Positions 25,701 to 37,699 of a stretch of DNA of 64,000 nt are shown here, piece after piece. Position 1 is the first letter of the stretch; every line of letters starts with the position of its first letter. Source of the DNA: Kryptolebias marmoratus (taxonomy: Eukaryota; Chordata; Actinopteri; Cyprinodontiformes; Rivulidae); contig NC_051437.1 in assembly GCF_001649575.2 (NCBI RefSeq), positions 14,051,770-14,115,769 of the forward strand, read 5' to 3'. Under the pieces are notes generated by a model. That model worked only from the letters and a program-made list of their open reading frames with translations. It had not been told where the DNA came from and did no database searches. Position numbers and translations under genes: made by a program.

Positions 25701-28700
25701 CTTAATCAGCAGAACAAAACATACAAAAAAAAATCAATTTTATGAAGTTAACTGTTATACATAAAATTATGTGCACATGTAAATAAATGCATGTTAAATA
25801 CTATAACACATGCATACAGTATCATTTATTTATTGATTAATTTGACTGTAATTATTTGAGAATACTTACACTCCATGGTTGATGCAAAGGTCCATTAGGT
25901 AAGTGTAGCGAACTGTGTCTATAGTGGGAACAATGATCTCCTGCACTTTGGTGTTTTTGTCTCCAAGGTTGATATTCTTAATTGCCTCATTCCAGTGAAT
26001 CCATCTGCCTTTTCCTTTAAACTGTGCAGGAGATGACATTAAGGCTTTCTGACTTAACACAAGTAAAACATTTCTGAGTAACGAGAAAACTTATCACCTC
26101 ATAAAAGTAATCATAAACTAGGCCTTTCTTATCCATTGGACACGGCCATTTTCCCACTGTTTCAGGGATTGGATTTTCCTTTGCTTTTCCTGAAACGGTC
26201 AACCTGAAGAACTCACTAAACCTCTCTCTGCTGTCTGCATCACAGGCACCCCCCACAGACCAGACCAGGGAGAAGGCAAACGCTGCCTGCGAGCAAGAAG
26301 AAGAATACACAAGAAAGGAGATAATTTCACCAAAAAGTTCACATAAGGAGGAGAAGGTTTAACTTTTTAACGTCCTTAGCTAATCCAATATTTAGAAAAA
26401 ATACGGTTAAGATAGGAATAGAAATGACAAAATAAATTGTTATTTTACCATGATCCAGGTGCGAATATTTGTATCTCCAGGATTTATCTTCACTGGTTCA
26501 GTGAGAAGCATCTCAAACAGTCGACACAGGGACACCACATTGTTACTGTTGCTTGTTGGAACAACTTCCTGCGAACAAACCAACAATCAAACATCACAAA
26601 TCTTCCACATCCTTAATATCAATTAAAACTTCTAAATGTTTCATGTATGTTCACGCATGGAATGTTTTGAAGCTCAGGGAGTCACTCACTCGGCAGTGTT
26701 TTCGTAGCTTTGTAAGGGTGGGCGGAAGGAGCCAGTGGAAGAGCTCCAGCAGTAGAGAGTGGTTGTCTGGGCTCTGCAGAGCTTCGGGAAGAGTGTTCAT
26801 CCAGGAGATCACCAAAGGCTTCCAGCCCAGCTGAGAGGGTTCCATGTAGATCATACCACATCGACTGACTGTGGCAGGCTGAGGAAACATAAAAAATTAA
26901 TTTAAAAAATCTAAATAACACAACATAACAACTTTATAAATTGCTGGTACAACTAAGAATAAAAATGTGCAACTGCAACCTTTCGCCAGTTGAAAAATTA
27001 CAGTGAATAAATTTGCATAAAATTGCCTTAACTCCAAAGATTTTACTCACAGAGGCTTGGGATAAATCCATGGCTTCAAAAATCAGACTCATCTGACTTG
27101 ACATCTGAATGATTTCACCACTCATTAGACACAACTGTAAATGAACAGTACGGCAACAAAAAGTAAGTTACGGAAGTATATGGAGAACATATAGGCTTAA
27201 GTATCAAACATTTCACTGAATGTTAAGTACTTTTTTGTTGTCATCCAGCACAGTGTTCATACTCTCAATCCACAGTGTATCTATGGGACCATCAAACACC
27301 ACCCACTTGCGATCTGGTGTGTCAGCTAATGCAAACTCACGAAATGTGTTGGCCACAATCCCATCTGTCCACTAAAAAGGGAAAGTCAACGAGTGAGCAA
27401 AAAAAATAGAACAAGAGTGGCCATCATGCTGTTCTAGTTGTACCTTAATACCAGAAATAAAATGATCACTCTATCAAGAAATACAGTTAATGGAAGGCAC
27501 ACGCTTACCTCATGGGAAACTAGGTCAAATTGCCCAAAGAGCTGTCCCATTGTGATGGACTTTGGATTCATCGTCCTGAAGATGACCTTTTCTTCTGCTC
27601 CATACCCTTTGTCATTCATGAGAGTCAGAGTGTCTGCTAGAACATGCAGCACCTTTGTCTTTCCAGCAAAGGGCTCTCCCACCAACATAAACCTGGAAAA
27701 GACCATCATGGTGTGATTTTCTTCAGATTACATACGTAAGTACAACTGGAAACATGGCAAGTAGTATACAAAAACACAGTCGAATAAAAGCCTGAACAGA
27801 ACATACCCATGTCTAACTATCATCATCTCATATGTCTGGATCATCTTCTGTAAGAAGACCTGTGTTGGCTGCACATTGTGATTTTTACAGCATTCTTCGG
27901 CAGCCTCTAAGAACAGCTGACAGATATAAGACAAAAATACTGGTTGTAAAACACACTATGAGATGAATAACAGCAAGGGAACTATCAGCCAACAAAAAAA
28001 GCAAATACAACCTGATAGTCAGCCTTAGGAAGAGAAATGCCTGGGAACAGATCGCTGGTGATTCCGTTGAACAGCGGAATATCGTGGGAGAGGAACTTGG
28101 GCTCATTAACGTCCTTTATGGATCTCAGGAGCTGCATTTAACAAAATAAGAAAAAACAAGTCCAAAGGATGTTAAAGTGCAAATCTATTGACAACTAAAG
28201 TTCACAATGAGGGCTGAGGTTTAATAAATCAAATAAATTTTGAAGAGTTACCAGAATGTCTTCATTCTCGTCAGGATATTTGAGCTTGAGGTTTCCTGCA
28301 GCGACAAGTACTGCTTTGACAGCCCTCATACCGTAATCATAATGAAACTGCGAGGAGAGCTGTTCTGAGCAAAGCCTGTAGGTCATCACAATCTTTATTG
28401 ACAGCGGTTTGGCATTGAGGAAGCCGTACGAATACAGAGAGATCTCTGCAATCAGAGCATAGTTTGGAACCATCATGGCCACTGTTCGAAACAACACCTG
28501 CATACAGACCAAAAAAAGGATACATTCTGTACTTCTGTTCAATTACACCAAACTGGTTTTGGTACATCAGTGTGTACGCTAATGTGAATGATTTAAAAGA
28601 TAAATAAAAATAAAAAATGATAAGAGTAATCAAAATTGTCAATGAAAATGAAATGCTTTCAATGCTTTCTTTTAAAACACCTTGAGGTTGTCAGGGAGTT

Positions 28701-31700
28701 CGGAGCGCCCTGCGTAGCCGGGGTTCATTGTTATGGACACAAAGCAGTTGGGGTTGAGTTTAAGTGTGGTTCCCTCAAAGTCAAAGTACTCCAGTTTCTG
28801 CTCGATGGCCCTCTGGATGCACAGAACCTGCTGCGCTACCACCGACAGCACTTCGAGCTCAATACGGTTGAATTCATCAAAGCACGCCCATGCTCCAGAT
28901 GAAGCTAAACCTTTAAAGAACTACAATAAATTGCATTACAATACACATTAGGATAGAAATTTGTTGTATATTTGGAACAGAGACAATAAATAAATAAATA
29001 TATATATATATATAAATATATAAATAAATATTTTTGGATATTTCAGTGCCTGGTACCTTTCCCATAGCAAGATAGTCCAGTCCATCTGAACAGTTAAACA
29101 CCACACACTGCACAGCAAGAGCCTTGGCTAAATCTTTAGTGGTTTCAGTCTTTCCTGTTCCTGCTGGACCCTCAGGTGCACCCCCCAAATTCAGGTAGAA
29201 AGCTCCAATCTAAAACGGTGGCAAATTCTTATTGAATATTTTTTTCAGATATATTCATATTCAAGGTTCCTTAAACACATAGTATTTAGGAGACAATATC
29301 AAAATGTACTTGGTTGTTTTTTGTTTTTTTACCAAGGTTCGGTAACATCGGTCAGTCAGAGGAGTGATGACCAGACGCGGAGAGTTGCCCAGGTACTCAT
29401 AGGCGTATTTCACGTCACAGTTGATTATGCGAACGCGAACGTTGTCGTTGCTCCAGTAATAACGAAGCTGGGCTAGCCACTGGAAATCCGTTTCATGAGA
29501 TACACCTTTTGAAAAAAACAGCAACATGTGGACTGTTTCTGCATGCTGAACATCGCTGCACTTTTATTAAGCATTTTAATCCTTTCGGATCCGAGTTACC
29601 TTTCTCAATAAGCTCCATGACTACATCCCTGGCGTGAACATCAATTGTGACGAGCGCTCCCAGAGTTATGCGTGTTTGCTTGGCCAGTTTTCCTCTCACC
29701 AGCTTTATAATGTCATTCAGTTGATTTTGGAGTTGCTGATAGTAGTTCTTTATACCCTACAGAGAGCAGAACATTTTACTGCATAATTATTTTTTCTCTC
29801 AAGGTACCACTACTGTGGTTTCCAACTTGTTAAAAAAATAATGAAGTCAATTAGTAATGATTGAAAAAAATTACTGCTTAGTACTTCTATTATAAAATTA
29901 TCCATTTTTTTAAATGAATCATCTGTAATATTTATTTCTATTAGGCTAGATTTTTTTTTTCTTTTGGTTGGTTCTAAAAAATTCTAAAAATCACTTCAGT
30001 GTGTCATGTTTTAAGTATTCAAAAAGAATAAACCAAAAGTGAGTAAAACATTTAAAGACTCACATCGCCCCCTGCTCTGATGGCCTCATGAACCTCTAAA
30101 GTCCAAAAGATCTGCGAGGTGCAGATGACCACCTGACCAGGCCACTCCTTGACCCACTGGTCCCGTGTTGTCTCAGCATAGGCCTGTCCACAACATGAGA
30201 AGGATCTCACATTAGAAAGATTATCATATGACACCTACACAACATAAACTTACCAAACCCCTTATTATTTAAAGTGTATGGTATAGTGATCTCACCACCC
30301 TGGAGCGGGCCACAACATCTCTGACGCTGCGCACCATCACATCCTCCACCTGCACCAGCCACTTCTCCACAGCTCCTTTGGCTTCAGACGTAGAAATGTG
30401 TTGGATTAGCTCGACACGCTCCCCTTCACTGCTGTACATGGCCTGAGCAGGAACCGTACGCAGCTCAGTGGAAGCTGATCACGCGCAATGTCACATAACA
30501 ATAGGTGTGTTTTTTTTTTTTAACTGCCTTGCCTGGATCTCCAGATTGGGTAAGAAGTCCAGTTTGGAAATACCCTCAAAGCACTTCTTCAGATGGGGCT
30601 GAACTCGCAGAGGGTCCTTAGTCTCAGAAAGAATCTCAAGCATTTCGTCGTTGGACAAGAAGAAGAACCTGACACGAGGTTAGCAGCGAATATCAAAATC
30701 TGTCATATTTGTAATGAACTGAATTAAAAATTTCAGCTAAATGTTTTGTTTTTTTGTTAGTTTGTTTACCGAGGGAAAAAGAGACGTTTCTTCTCCAGGT
30801 AGGCATTCAAGCCTTTCATGATGCTGTCAAGGTAGGTGTTGGAATCTTGCAGTTTTCCTAGCAAACCAGGTAAAGAGGTTGCTGGCAGAACCTATAGTTA
30901 CAGATATTTAGGTGATTAAAATGGCGTACTTCAAGAACAAAAAACAAACATATTTATGTTTTTTTTTATTATTATTATTACCTTAGGATCCTTAACACAG
31001 TGCCTCATGATCTCTTTCCAGTTTTTGTCAACAGTTTGGAAAAGTCTCCCTTCTTCTGGAATCTGCTGCATGATGTCCTGGGATGAAAAGATGGGCTCCA
31101 GGTAGAGCCACTGGGCCTGTACCTTCAGCCACTCATCTATGGTTTCCTGGATGTGAAGCAGGCGCTCCTCCCATTGCTACAAAACACAGAACAATCTATG
31201 CAGAACTGAGTGTAAAAAAAGACTTGAGAAATACCCTAGTAAAATCTAGTATGCTTTATGCAGTTTGGCTCTGTAAAAGTTGAAGCTAACCTTGATTTCC
31301 TTTTCAAAGGGTTTGATGAATGGGGAGCCCCTCATTGTTTGAGTCTTTACAATCTGGTCATCTAACATTGTCTGGATATCATCCAAGGCGGTCAAGATGG
31401 AAACACCGGTTTCCCTGTAAGGTTGATGGTGGAAGGAAATGCCATCCCAAATATGTACCATGGTTTGCATGGCCTTCTCCAGAGAAAACTCCTGCAAGGA
31501 AACACAGTGAGGACAAACGGCATTTAAAACAAAGACTTAGTCATAAAAAAGAACAGGATATTTCAGAAATTCCCACCTTACTAGCAGCAGCACTAATAGA
31601 TTCAAAGTCATTCAGGAAAGGGGCTAGGTTTTGTTTGAGGACTTTCCGTAGCGTTGTGCGAGAGTCAGGAGTGAGGTCATATCCAACTATCTCTGACATG

Positions 31701-34700
31701 AGATCCCAGTGACGATTTCTAATACCAGGGTTGCACAAGATGGACACCACAGGGATGAAGTCCTGTTAGCACAAGCATATACTGATTTAAAACTGAACAG
31801 TAGTTTAGTAAAAAAAAAGAAAACACTTCAGTTACCACGAAGACGTTCATGAACACATTTTAAGTATTTGTTGCATAAATTACCTTGAACATTTTGATCT
31901 GTTTCATTACAGTAGAGCACAAAACTACTGTTGGACTCTCCTGTTTTTTCAGATCTTCTTCACCAGTACTTTGTCTTGTCTTCCTAGAGATGTCGTCCAT
32001 CTCTTGTGAAGCCTTAATCTGCTCCGTTGCAGTGGAGCCCAAAGCTGCTGTTGGACTCTCCTGAGTCTTTGGATCTTCCTCAGTAGAACTTCCTCTTCTC
32101 TTCCCAGAGATCTTTTCCATCTCTTGCGCAGCCTTAATCTGCTTCTGCTGGAAGAACTTCAGCGTCTTGAAGATCTCCCTGTAGAACTCATCCACTTGGA
32201 CTTCCATGCTTTCCCCATCTAGTTCCAGGAAAGGGCCATCCATCCATCTACTCACAGAGACGGCAAAGGTTTCTAATCAGGTGTTGTTGAAATCGAAACA
32301 CAACATTTCACCGAATGAAATCAGACCTGTTTTCTGTGCGCTGCCACTTCAGGACGAACCCAAACAGCTTCTGATATGGCTCGATACTCTCTTTGAGGAC
32401 TTCAACTTCTGGGTAAGATGTTAAGTCCCATTTGTAAAAAGCCTCCTCCTTATTGATTAGGACAATAGCCTCCTCGGCATCCTGGAGAAGTTTCTGAACT
32501 TTTCTAATGTCTGCAACATACTGTTCAAAAAGAAATAACACATATCAACAGTGAGATTAAAATTCTGTGAATTTCAGAGACTCTTGGTCTCAAAAACACA
32601 ACTTTCCATCTGCATTGCTGGAGCGTGTTAAAAATGTCTTAATTAGCATAAAACTTAAAACAAGGATTACTAGAACACAAAGCAGCCAGCAGCCAGTTAG
32701 CTTAGCGTAGCACAAGCATGAGTAAAAGTACACAGCTAGTCTCAGTCCTACAACCTTTCATGGTAAAACAAATACAAACTCTGTCTCGAGGGTCACCTGA
32801 CAGTACTGACTGTACCTGCTGCATTCTGTCCAGCTCCGAGTATTGTGGGAACTCCTCTATCCTGCGGCCCAACACTTCCAGTTCCACCATTAATTTTTCC
32901 CTTTTGGCAATCAGCTCTTTCTCTCCTTTCTCCTTAGCCTTTTGTAGCACCTGTGAAAATAATGCAAATGTTCAGAAGCAGATCACTGACATAAAAAGTC
33001 AATTCGATTGTGTACTAAAAAAAAAAGACACGGGAGCTTCACCTCATCATTGAGCTCGAAGGCATGCGGGATGTTTTCCGGCCAGAGAAATACAGTGGAA
33101 TTCAGCTCCAAATCTTCCGGCTCGAAGATGTGGACATTCAAAAGGTAGAGGAGTCTGTCGCACGCTTCCTGCCAGAGCATATTGTGGTTCAGAACGATGT
33201 CAGACAGAATACGCTTTTATCTAAAACCCAACAAATAGACGCAGTCATCCGGCTATTCACCTTTATTTTTTCATTTAGTTCTGCAACACCCTTTGTTTTG
33301 GTAGACTTGATGTATTCTTCCATCTGAGCAATGTCCTCTGTGTTTTCTGGGACTTCCAGAGCTTTCTTTTGGATGACTTCAAATTCAGAACAGATCCTTG
33401 GGGCAGACACAAAAAAGGACCACTTCAAAAAGGTGAACAATTTAAACGGAGTGACAACTCTGATGAAAATTGTTAGAGAAAGTGACCTACAGTAAATTTT
33501 GCTCTCGGTGTGTAGTGACGAGTTTCTTCAGAAGCATTTCAGCATAGATTTTAGCTTTGTTGGCGAGGCCTTGTTTCAGCTCCTCGCAGTCTAGTAGGAC
33601 CATCGGGAAGTAGAGTTTTGATGGGAGCCTGCTAATCTCCTTGGACAGCATATAAAACTCCTCCACTTGCTTGCAAGAGCACATATCATATTGACAGTGA
33701 TCAGGAAACAAAAGGTTAAACACATTCAAGCCACAATGAGGTGTATATCACATACAAACTGAATTCACCTTAGTGTACTCGTTAAAAGAGTGCTCCTCCT
33801 TCATAAATGTGTCCACTTTACTCTGAGCGGTGCCATTCACAAGCCAGTCATAGCTGTTCACTACAAAATAAACAACAAAATTCCAGAAATGAACTAAACT
33901 GATAAGTAATAAAAAAAATGACGGATTTTAGCAAAAGAGTTGAAGTACGTCACCATAGCTCTTTAAATGCTGGTCAGGTTCCTCTAGGTTTTTGTGCAGG
34001 GCATTCTTCACAGCGACCCGAGCCCAAGTCAGGACCTGATCGGGCACACTGGCATCAACAAATGAAGTTGAGGTCTGTGCCAACCATGACTGCACAGTTT
34101 GTATTCTCTGTGAATAAATTTGATAGAGTCGATGTCAATACTGGCTACACATACATTTAAAAAAGACTAAATTTTTTTTAAAAAGCTCTTCAAATGATAA
34201 ACTTTACCTGCAGTGTATTTGCTATGGAGTTAAGGATCTCCAAAACGGAGTCTTCCAAATCTTGGAGGGTGGGGTAGATTTCCATCTTGTCATCGTCAAA
34301 TGTTAAAGCCATACGGAAGACTGGCAAGCAGTGATGATTGTCGGAATCAAAGACACTGACAAACTTCTCTACATTTGCCTGGAGGACCGATTTCAGCTGG
34401 GAATGTAAAGAAGAAAATTCTGATTGTGTAGTTTAGATACACACACCGTTTTTGATTTAAAGGGAAAGTTTAAAAAGTGACTTTAAAAAAAAAAAAAAAA
34501 AAAGGAAATACAGAGCAGCTATCATCTTACCTGATTGGAAATGAGGGTCGATGCGCAGTTATAAAAGGAATCCATTTTCTCAGCTTTAACTCTTTTTGGT
34601 ATTTTATCATTTGTTAACAAGTGGATGATTTTCGGGTACCATGTATTCATGATACAATCTTCTCTCGTCTTACGCATCATGGCTGCTTTATACTGTAAGC

Positions 34701-36926
34701 TTTTATATTCCAAAGGTCCTAAAGCTCTTTGACAATATAGAAGGCCAAATTAATGTTAGAAAAGAAAGCAAATCAAGCAGAGGGGCCAGCCTATGTGCTT
34801 GTCTGTTTGTCTTTGACTTACCTGAATCCTGACACATTGACAAGGAGCAGTTCAGAAAATGTTGAGTCGCCGATATCCAGCAAAGTTTGCATCACGGGAT
34901 GCAGAATGTGCAAATGGGCTTTTATTATCTTGCAGCTTTTTACAAAGTTATCATGCCACGGTTTGGAGAAGTCAAGAGTACTGCAAAAGATCAACAAATT
35001 TTCTTAAACTGGGCATCAAAAAAGGAATCAGCGTTTGTTTGGGTGCAGACGCGCAAACTGGAAACTCACTCTGGTTGAGAAATCTTCTGCATTGTTGAGC
35101 TCTGTTCTTGTTGCTGAGGGTTCTTTAAAACCGTGTCCACTAAAAATAACAAATGTGAATTAATACTTCATTCAAACTCTGCAAAGAGCATGCAAGTATC
35201 AAAACCGCTGTGACCATGAAGAACGTTCTTCTCAAAGAGAACTGATCTGTTCTAAATGTGTCCTGTTGCCTCCAATGCCTCAAAAAATACAGTCATAAAA
35301 AACTAAAAGTAATGCACCTAATATAATACATTTATCCTTTCCATCACTTTCACTTTGTAATTACAGAAATTAAAGCATTTTTTCCAATAATGCCTGAACA
35401 AATGTCTACTAGTCTATTCATTAGAACTGATGCTGGGATGCAGTGTGACAAACACTTACTTTAAAAACTAAAATACTGAATGAGTCCGGCACATTCACAC
35501 ATTGCAAACAACTGGTGATACCTGTGTGCCTGACTATCACATTGTGGAACTCCTCGCTGACTTCCACGCACAGCTCCTGCAGAAGTTTATTCATTTCAGG
35601 GCTCTCCTTCAGTTTAGGTGGGACTCGGGCTACAATCGAGTCCAGCCACTGCTTCTGGATCGGAGCGTAGGGTCGGCTCTCTATGCAGCGCTTTAGGAAA
35701 CTGTAGTTCATCTTCAAATGGTGAAAAAAGTAAAGTATTAAAAGTGTGAAACACCCCCAAAACATGCCCTTTAGCTAATAAATGTAACACTACAAAATAA
35801 ACATACCATTCTTTTCCGCTTCTCGCTAATCATCTGTGAAGTTGGAAAAAAAACGTTATCAAACAGAACAAATTTTTACAGTTTCTAATAACGTGCAAAA
35901 GTTTTGAGCTGCCCTTCATTTTTTTATATTTTGCTTCCTAGCAGCCTGTCATTAAAATACAATTTGCTCTCACTGATTTACTTAAATTAATATATTTGTT
36001 AAAAAAAATAAACAACAAGGTGAATCCCAAAGAGCTATTAGCTGGAAGCTTGACATATAGTAAATGATCAAATGAGTAGAAAAAATAAAGAATATTAGCA
36101 AAATCAGGCACAGGACCTGAGAGACGCATCATCTATTTCTTCAAAACATGACTTTGGGATCCTGTGCATGTGCTGTACATAGCTTCTTAGGTTACTTCTT
36201 CGGTCTTCCACCCAGCAGGAAGGTTACAGGATTGCTTCCCAGGCTGGGTCTTTCTGGGTGGAGTTTGCATGTCCTCCCTGTGGTGACATGAGTGTACTCT
36301 GGGTTCCTCCCACAGCCCAAAAACATGCATGTTAGTGTAGTTGTCCCTAGGTGTGAGTGAGTGTGTGAACGGTTGTTTGTCTCGTTTGTCTCTATGTGGA
36401 CCTGGAATTGAACTCGCGACCTGTCCAGGGTGTCCCCTGCCTCTTGCACAATGATTGCTGGAGATAGGCACCCGCTCCTCGTGACACAGAAAGGAGAAGC
36501 AGGTATAAGAAAATGCATAGAAAAATAGATGTCATACAGTAGATGGAAACTGTGGTTCTGGTAAAAGACTGTGCACAGCTCCCCTCTCTTGGCTCTGTCT
36601 GTAATCCTCCATGGCTCTGGAGACCCTGTAAGTCATAATGCAAAGTAAACTGACAAACCTAAGGAAACACAAAGGCTCTGTGATTTACTCTCTGAGAAAG
36701 CAAAGAAGGGGAAAGCGTACAATATCATGTGGAGTTGGTTCTGCCGCACTTTGCTCCTTCTGTGTTTCAGCAGCTTCCCGTGAGCCTTTAACTTCTCCTC
36801 CATTTCCTTCTTTGCTTTGACGGCCTTTTCCACATCACTGCTTCGCCGCGTTCCTCCAATCGGGGGCAGAGCTGGAGGTTTTGGCGTGAACGCCACCGGT
36901 GTAAAGTTTCCCTGAGAGGAAGCCAT
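13719..36926 (-). CDS. dnah12: DNAH12, axonemal inner-arm dynein heavy chain
   Basis: A motor ATPase of motile cilia: single-headed inner-arm dyneins slide doublet microtubules. Seventy-three coding exons in transcription order: 36721-36926, 36538-36625, 35807-35833, 35522-35711, 35070-35139, 34822-34980, 34531-34726, 34208-34396, 33954-34107, 33769-33860, 33491-33669, 33261-33396, 33043-33168, 32816-32950, 32327-32520, 31884-32247, 31577-31762, 31291-31491, 30982-31176, 30770-30891, 30533-30668, 30296-30442, 30064-30183, 29600-29756, 29333-29505, 29057-29209, 28681-28920, 28252-28497, 28012-28131, 27807-27916, 27509-27692, 27231-27371, 27051-27134, 26690-26878, 26449-26568, 26098-26286, 25870-26021, 25562-25700, 25252-25418, 24895-25150, 24502-24798, 24149-24327, 23774-23966, 23335-23496, 23019-23213, 22663-22796, 22416-22578, 22223-22303, 21934-22110, 21704-21835, 21459-21548, 21225-21365, 20865-21106, 20628-20775, 20379-20524, 20051-20265, 19784-19976, 19507-19699, 19239-19411, 18621-18761, 18350-18508, 17929-18224, 17590-17843, 17304-17444, 17092-17229, 16781-17014, 16502-16690, 15367-15470, 15070-15274, 14821-14958, 14640-14731, 14074-14141, 13719-13912. 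They sum to 12,039 nt (4,012 codons) with matching phases. Order: tail, linker, AAA1-4, stalk, AAA5-6, C-terminal domain ending [15 protein letters not shown]. The head resembles DNAH7/DNAH3 as well; synteny with asb14 supports DNAH12. Confidence 0.95.
20865..22578 (-). other. dnah12: dnah12 stalk coiled coil and microtubule-binding domain
   Basis: Exons 47-53, about residues 2531-2873. Heptad-rich helices flank the central microtubule-binding region: the outgoing helix spans exons 47-49 and the returning helix exon 53 ([16 protein letters not shown]). The region between includes [20 protein letters not shown] and [15 protein letters not shown], the conserved binding-domain landmarks. Confidence 0.9.
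23774..23966 (-). other. dnah12: dnah12 AAA4 P-loop exon
   Basis: Contains [12 protein letters not shown] (about residue 2325), the usual GxGGSGRQS form of AAA4 in axonemal heavy chains. [16 protein letters not shown] follows, also typical. Confidence 0.9.
25252..25700 (-). other. dnah12: dnah12 AAA3 P-loop and Walker B exons
   Basis: Exon 38 carries GPTGTGKS (about residues 1962-1969) and exon 39 carries the Walker [11 protein letters not shown]. Both are intact, so AAA3 should bind and hydrolyse ATP, the regulatory site of the ring. Confidence 0.9.
27509..27692 (-). other. dnah12: dnah12 AAA2 P-loop exon
   Basis: The nucleotide-binding loop reads GEPFAGKT (about residue 1610), and [15 protein letters not shown] follows. 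The Walker B-like [13 protein letters not shown] lies in the next exon (27231-27371). In dyneins AAA2 binds but normally does not hydrolyse ATP. Confidence 0.9.
28252..29505 (-). other. dnah12: dnah12 AAA1 motor domain (main ATP hydrolysis site)
   Basis: Exons 25-28. The lead-in [12 protein letters not shown] precedes the Walker A motif GPAGTGKT at 29147-29170 (about residues 1328-1335). The Walker [11 protein letters not shown] and the sensor-I stretch [18 protein letters not shown] follow in the next exon. All catalytic residues of an active dynein AAA1 are present. Confidence 0.95.
30443..30532 (-). other. dnah12: Probable GC-AG intron 21 of dnah12 (90 bp)
   Basis: Exon 21 ends ATCCAG and the intron starts GCAAGG; the next exon begins GCCATGTAC after tgctcag. 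The join gives [13 protein letters not shown], matching the family alignment, and phases on both sides stay in frame. The donor CAG|GCAAGG is close to the preferred GC-donor consensus. No GT donor nearby gives an equally good protein. Confidence 0.8.
31902..32141 (-). repeat. dnah12: In-frame tandem duplication (2 x 120 bp) inside dnah12 exon 16
   Basis: Unit 1 is 32022-32141 and unit 2 is 31902-32021, directly adjacent. Both begin with codons QIKA(A/S)QEM and share EED-K-QESPT and the later ST. By hand count 24 of 40 residues are identical. The mammalian proteins I recall have one charged linker here ending CSTVMEQIKAFK, which matches the end of unit 2. The position is about residues 749-828, in the tail before the linker domain, so motor function should be unaffected. 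Confidence 0.85.
36205..36530 (+). mobile_element. Teleost retroposon (SINE/RTE-tail type) in dnah12 intron 2
   Basis: About 320 bp with landmarks I recognise from an abundant fish retroposon: gggtggagtttgcatgtcct, cctcccacagcccaaaaaca, gtgaacggttgtttgtctc, gcgacctgtccagggtg, ending ataagaaaatgcatag. It is antisense to dnah12. It has no intact open frame. Its 3' tail ends about 7 bp from the donor of dnah12 coding exon 2. Confidence 0.75.
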
Positions 36927-37163
36927 TCCTAACAACAGGGCACTGCTAAGAAAATACAAAGGGAAAACGCCATTTAAAAATATTTAAAAAAGAGAGAAAA
37001 CGGAAAGTATTAGCAACGAGTACGTTTCCTCTAATTCCAGTTAAGCTAACGTAGTCACTTAGCTAAAACATGATATTTTCCCCAGGCAGTGAAGTGAAAT
37101 TTGTAAAATAAAACAATAAATAAATAAATAAAAGAGTAACAAATAGCCTAAACACCACTTTAC

Positions 37164-37230
37164 CCGTTCTTTCATCCAGTATAATCACACTTCGGGGCGT
37201 TGGTTTGTAGCTTCCGTTAACTTGCTCAGT
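37164..37230 (-). promoter_or_regulatory. dnah12: dnah12 non-coding first exon
   Basis: A donor GAAAGAACGG|GTAAAG on the minus strand at 37164/37163 ends a short exon in the promoter area. It would splice to the acceptor ttttcttag at 36946, giving exon 36721-36945 with the start codon at 36926. The 5' limit is approximate. An upstream methionine at 36959 lies before this acceptor and is therefore intronic. Confidence 0.5.
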
Positions 37231-37253
37231 TTTTCCTGAAAGTTATCGGCGTC

Positions 37254-37267
37254 GTTACCAAGGAAAC
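37254..37267. promoter_or_regulatory. X-box (RFX binding site) in the dnah12/gid8 promoter
   Basis: The sequence gttaccaaggaaac matches the RFX X-box GTNRCC-N0-3-RGYAAC except for one base in the right half-site. It lies a few tens of bp upstream of the inferred dnah12 first exon. RFX factors with FOXJ1 are the established activators of motile-cilium genes, so the match fits dnah12. Confidence 0.65.
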
Positions 37268-37699
37268 AGAAAACCGACAGGGGCTGCAAGGGGCGGGGCT
37301 TTTCGTCCTATTCAAAACAAGATAAAACAGCAGCGCAAAAAGTTTGATATCCTACTCAAATAAAAAATAAAAAAACTTCAAAATTGTATTTTAGTCTAAT
37401 TAAAACTTCAAAATTATATGACCACAAATGCAAGAATTCCATTGCAAATTAAAATAGTGAAATATCTCTACTTTTCTTGCTGAATTTTTGCGCAATACAT
37501 CTAAAGATTTAAATCTGTATCTTCATATTTTTACATTAAAAATAAAAAAGGCGTCCAGTGTTGGTATACAGGTACAAGTTTTCTTCTTTTAAGTTTAAGT
37601 GAATGAAGACAAATTGATAAAACCAACCGAGCACGATGGTGGTGGACAAAATACAGAAAGTCTGAGATGTAACACCCATAGATACCTGTAGGGGGCAGC

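Noticed and set aside
36927..36959. Upstream in-frame methionine for dnah12
   Set aside because: A clear acceptor (ttttcttag, about 36946) lies between it and 36926, so it is intronic.
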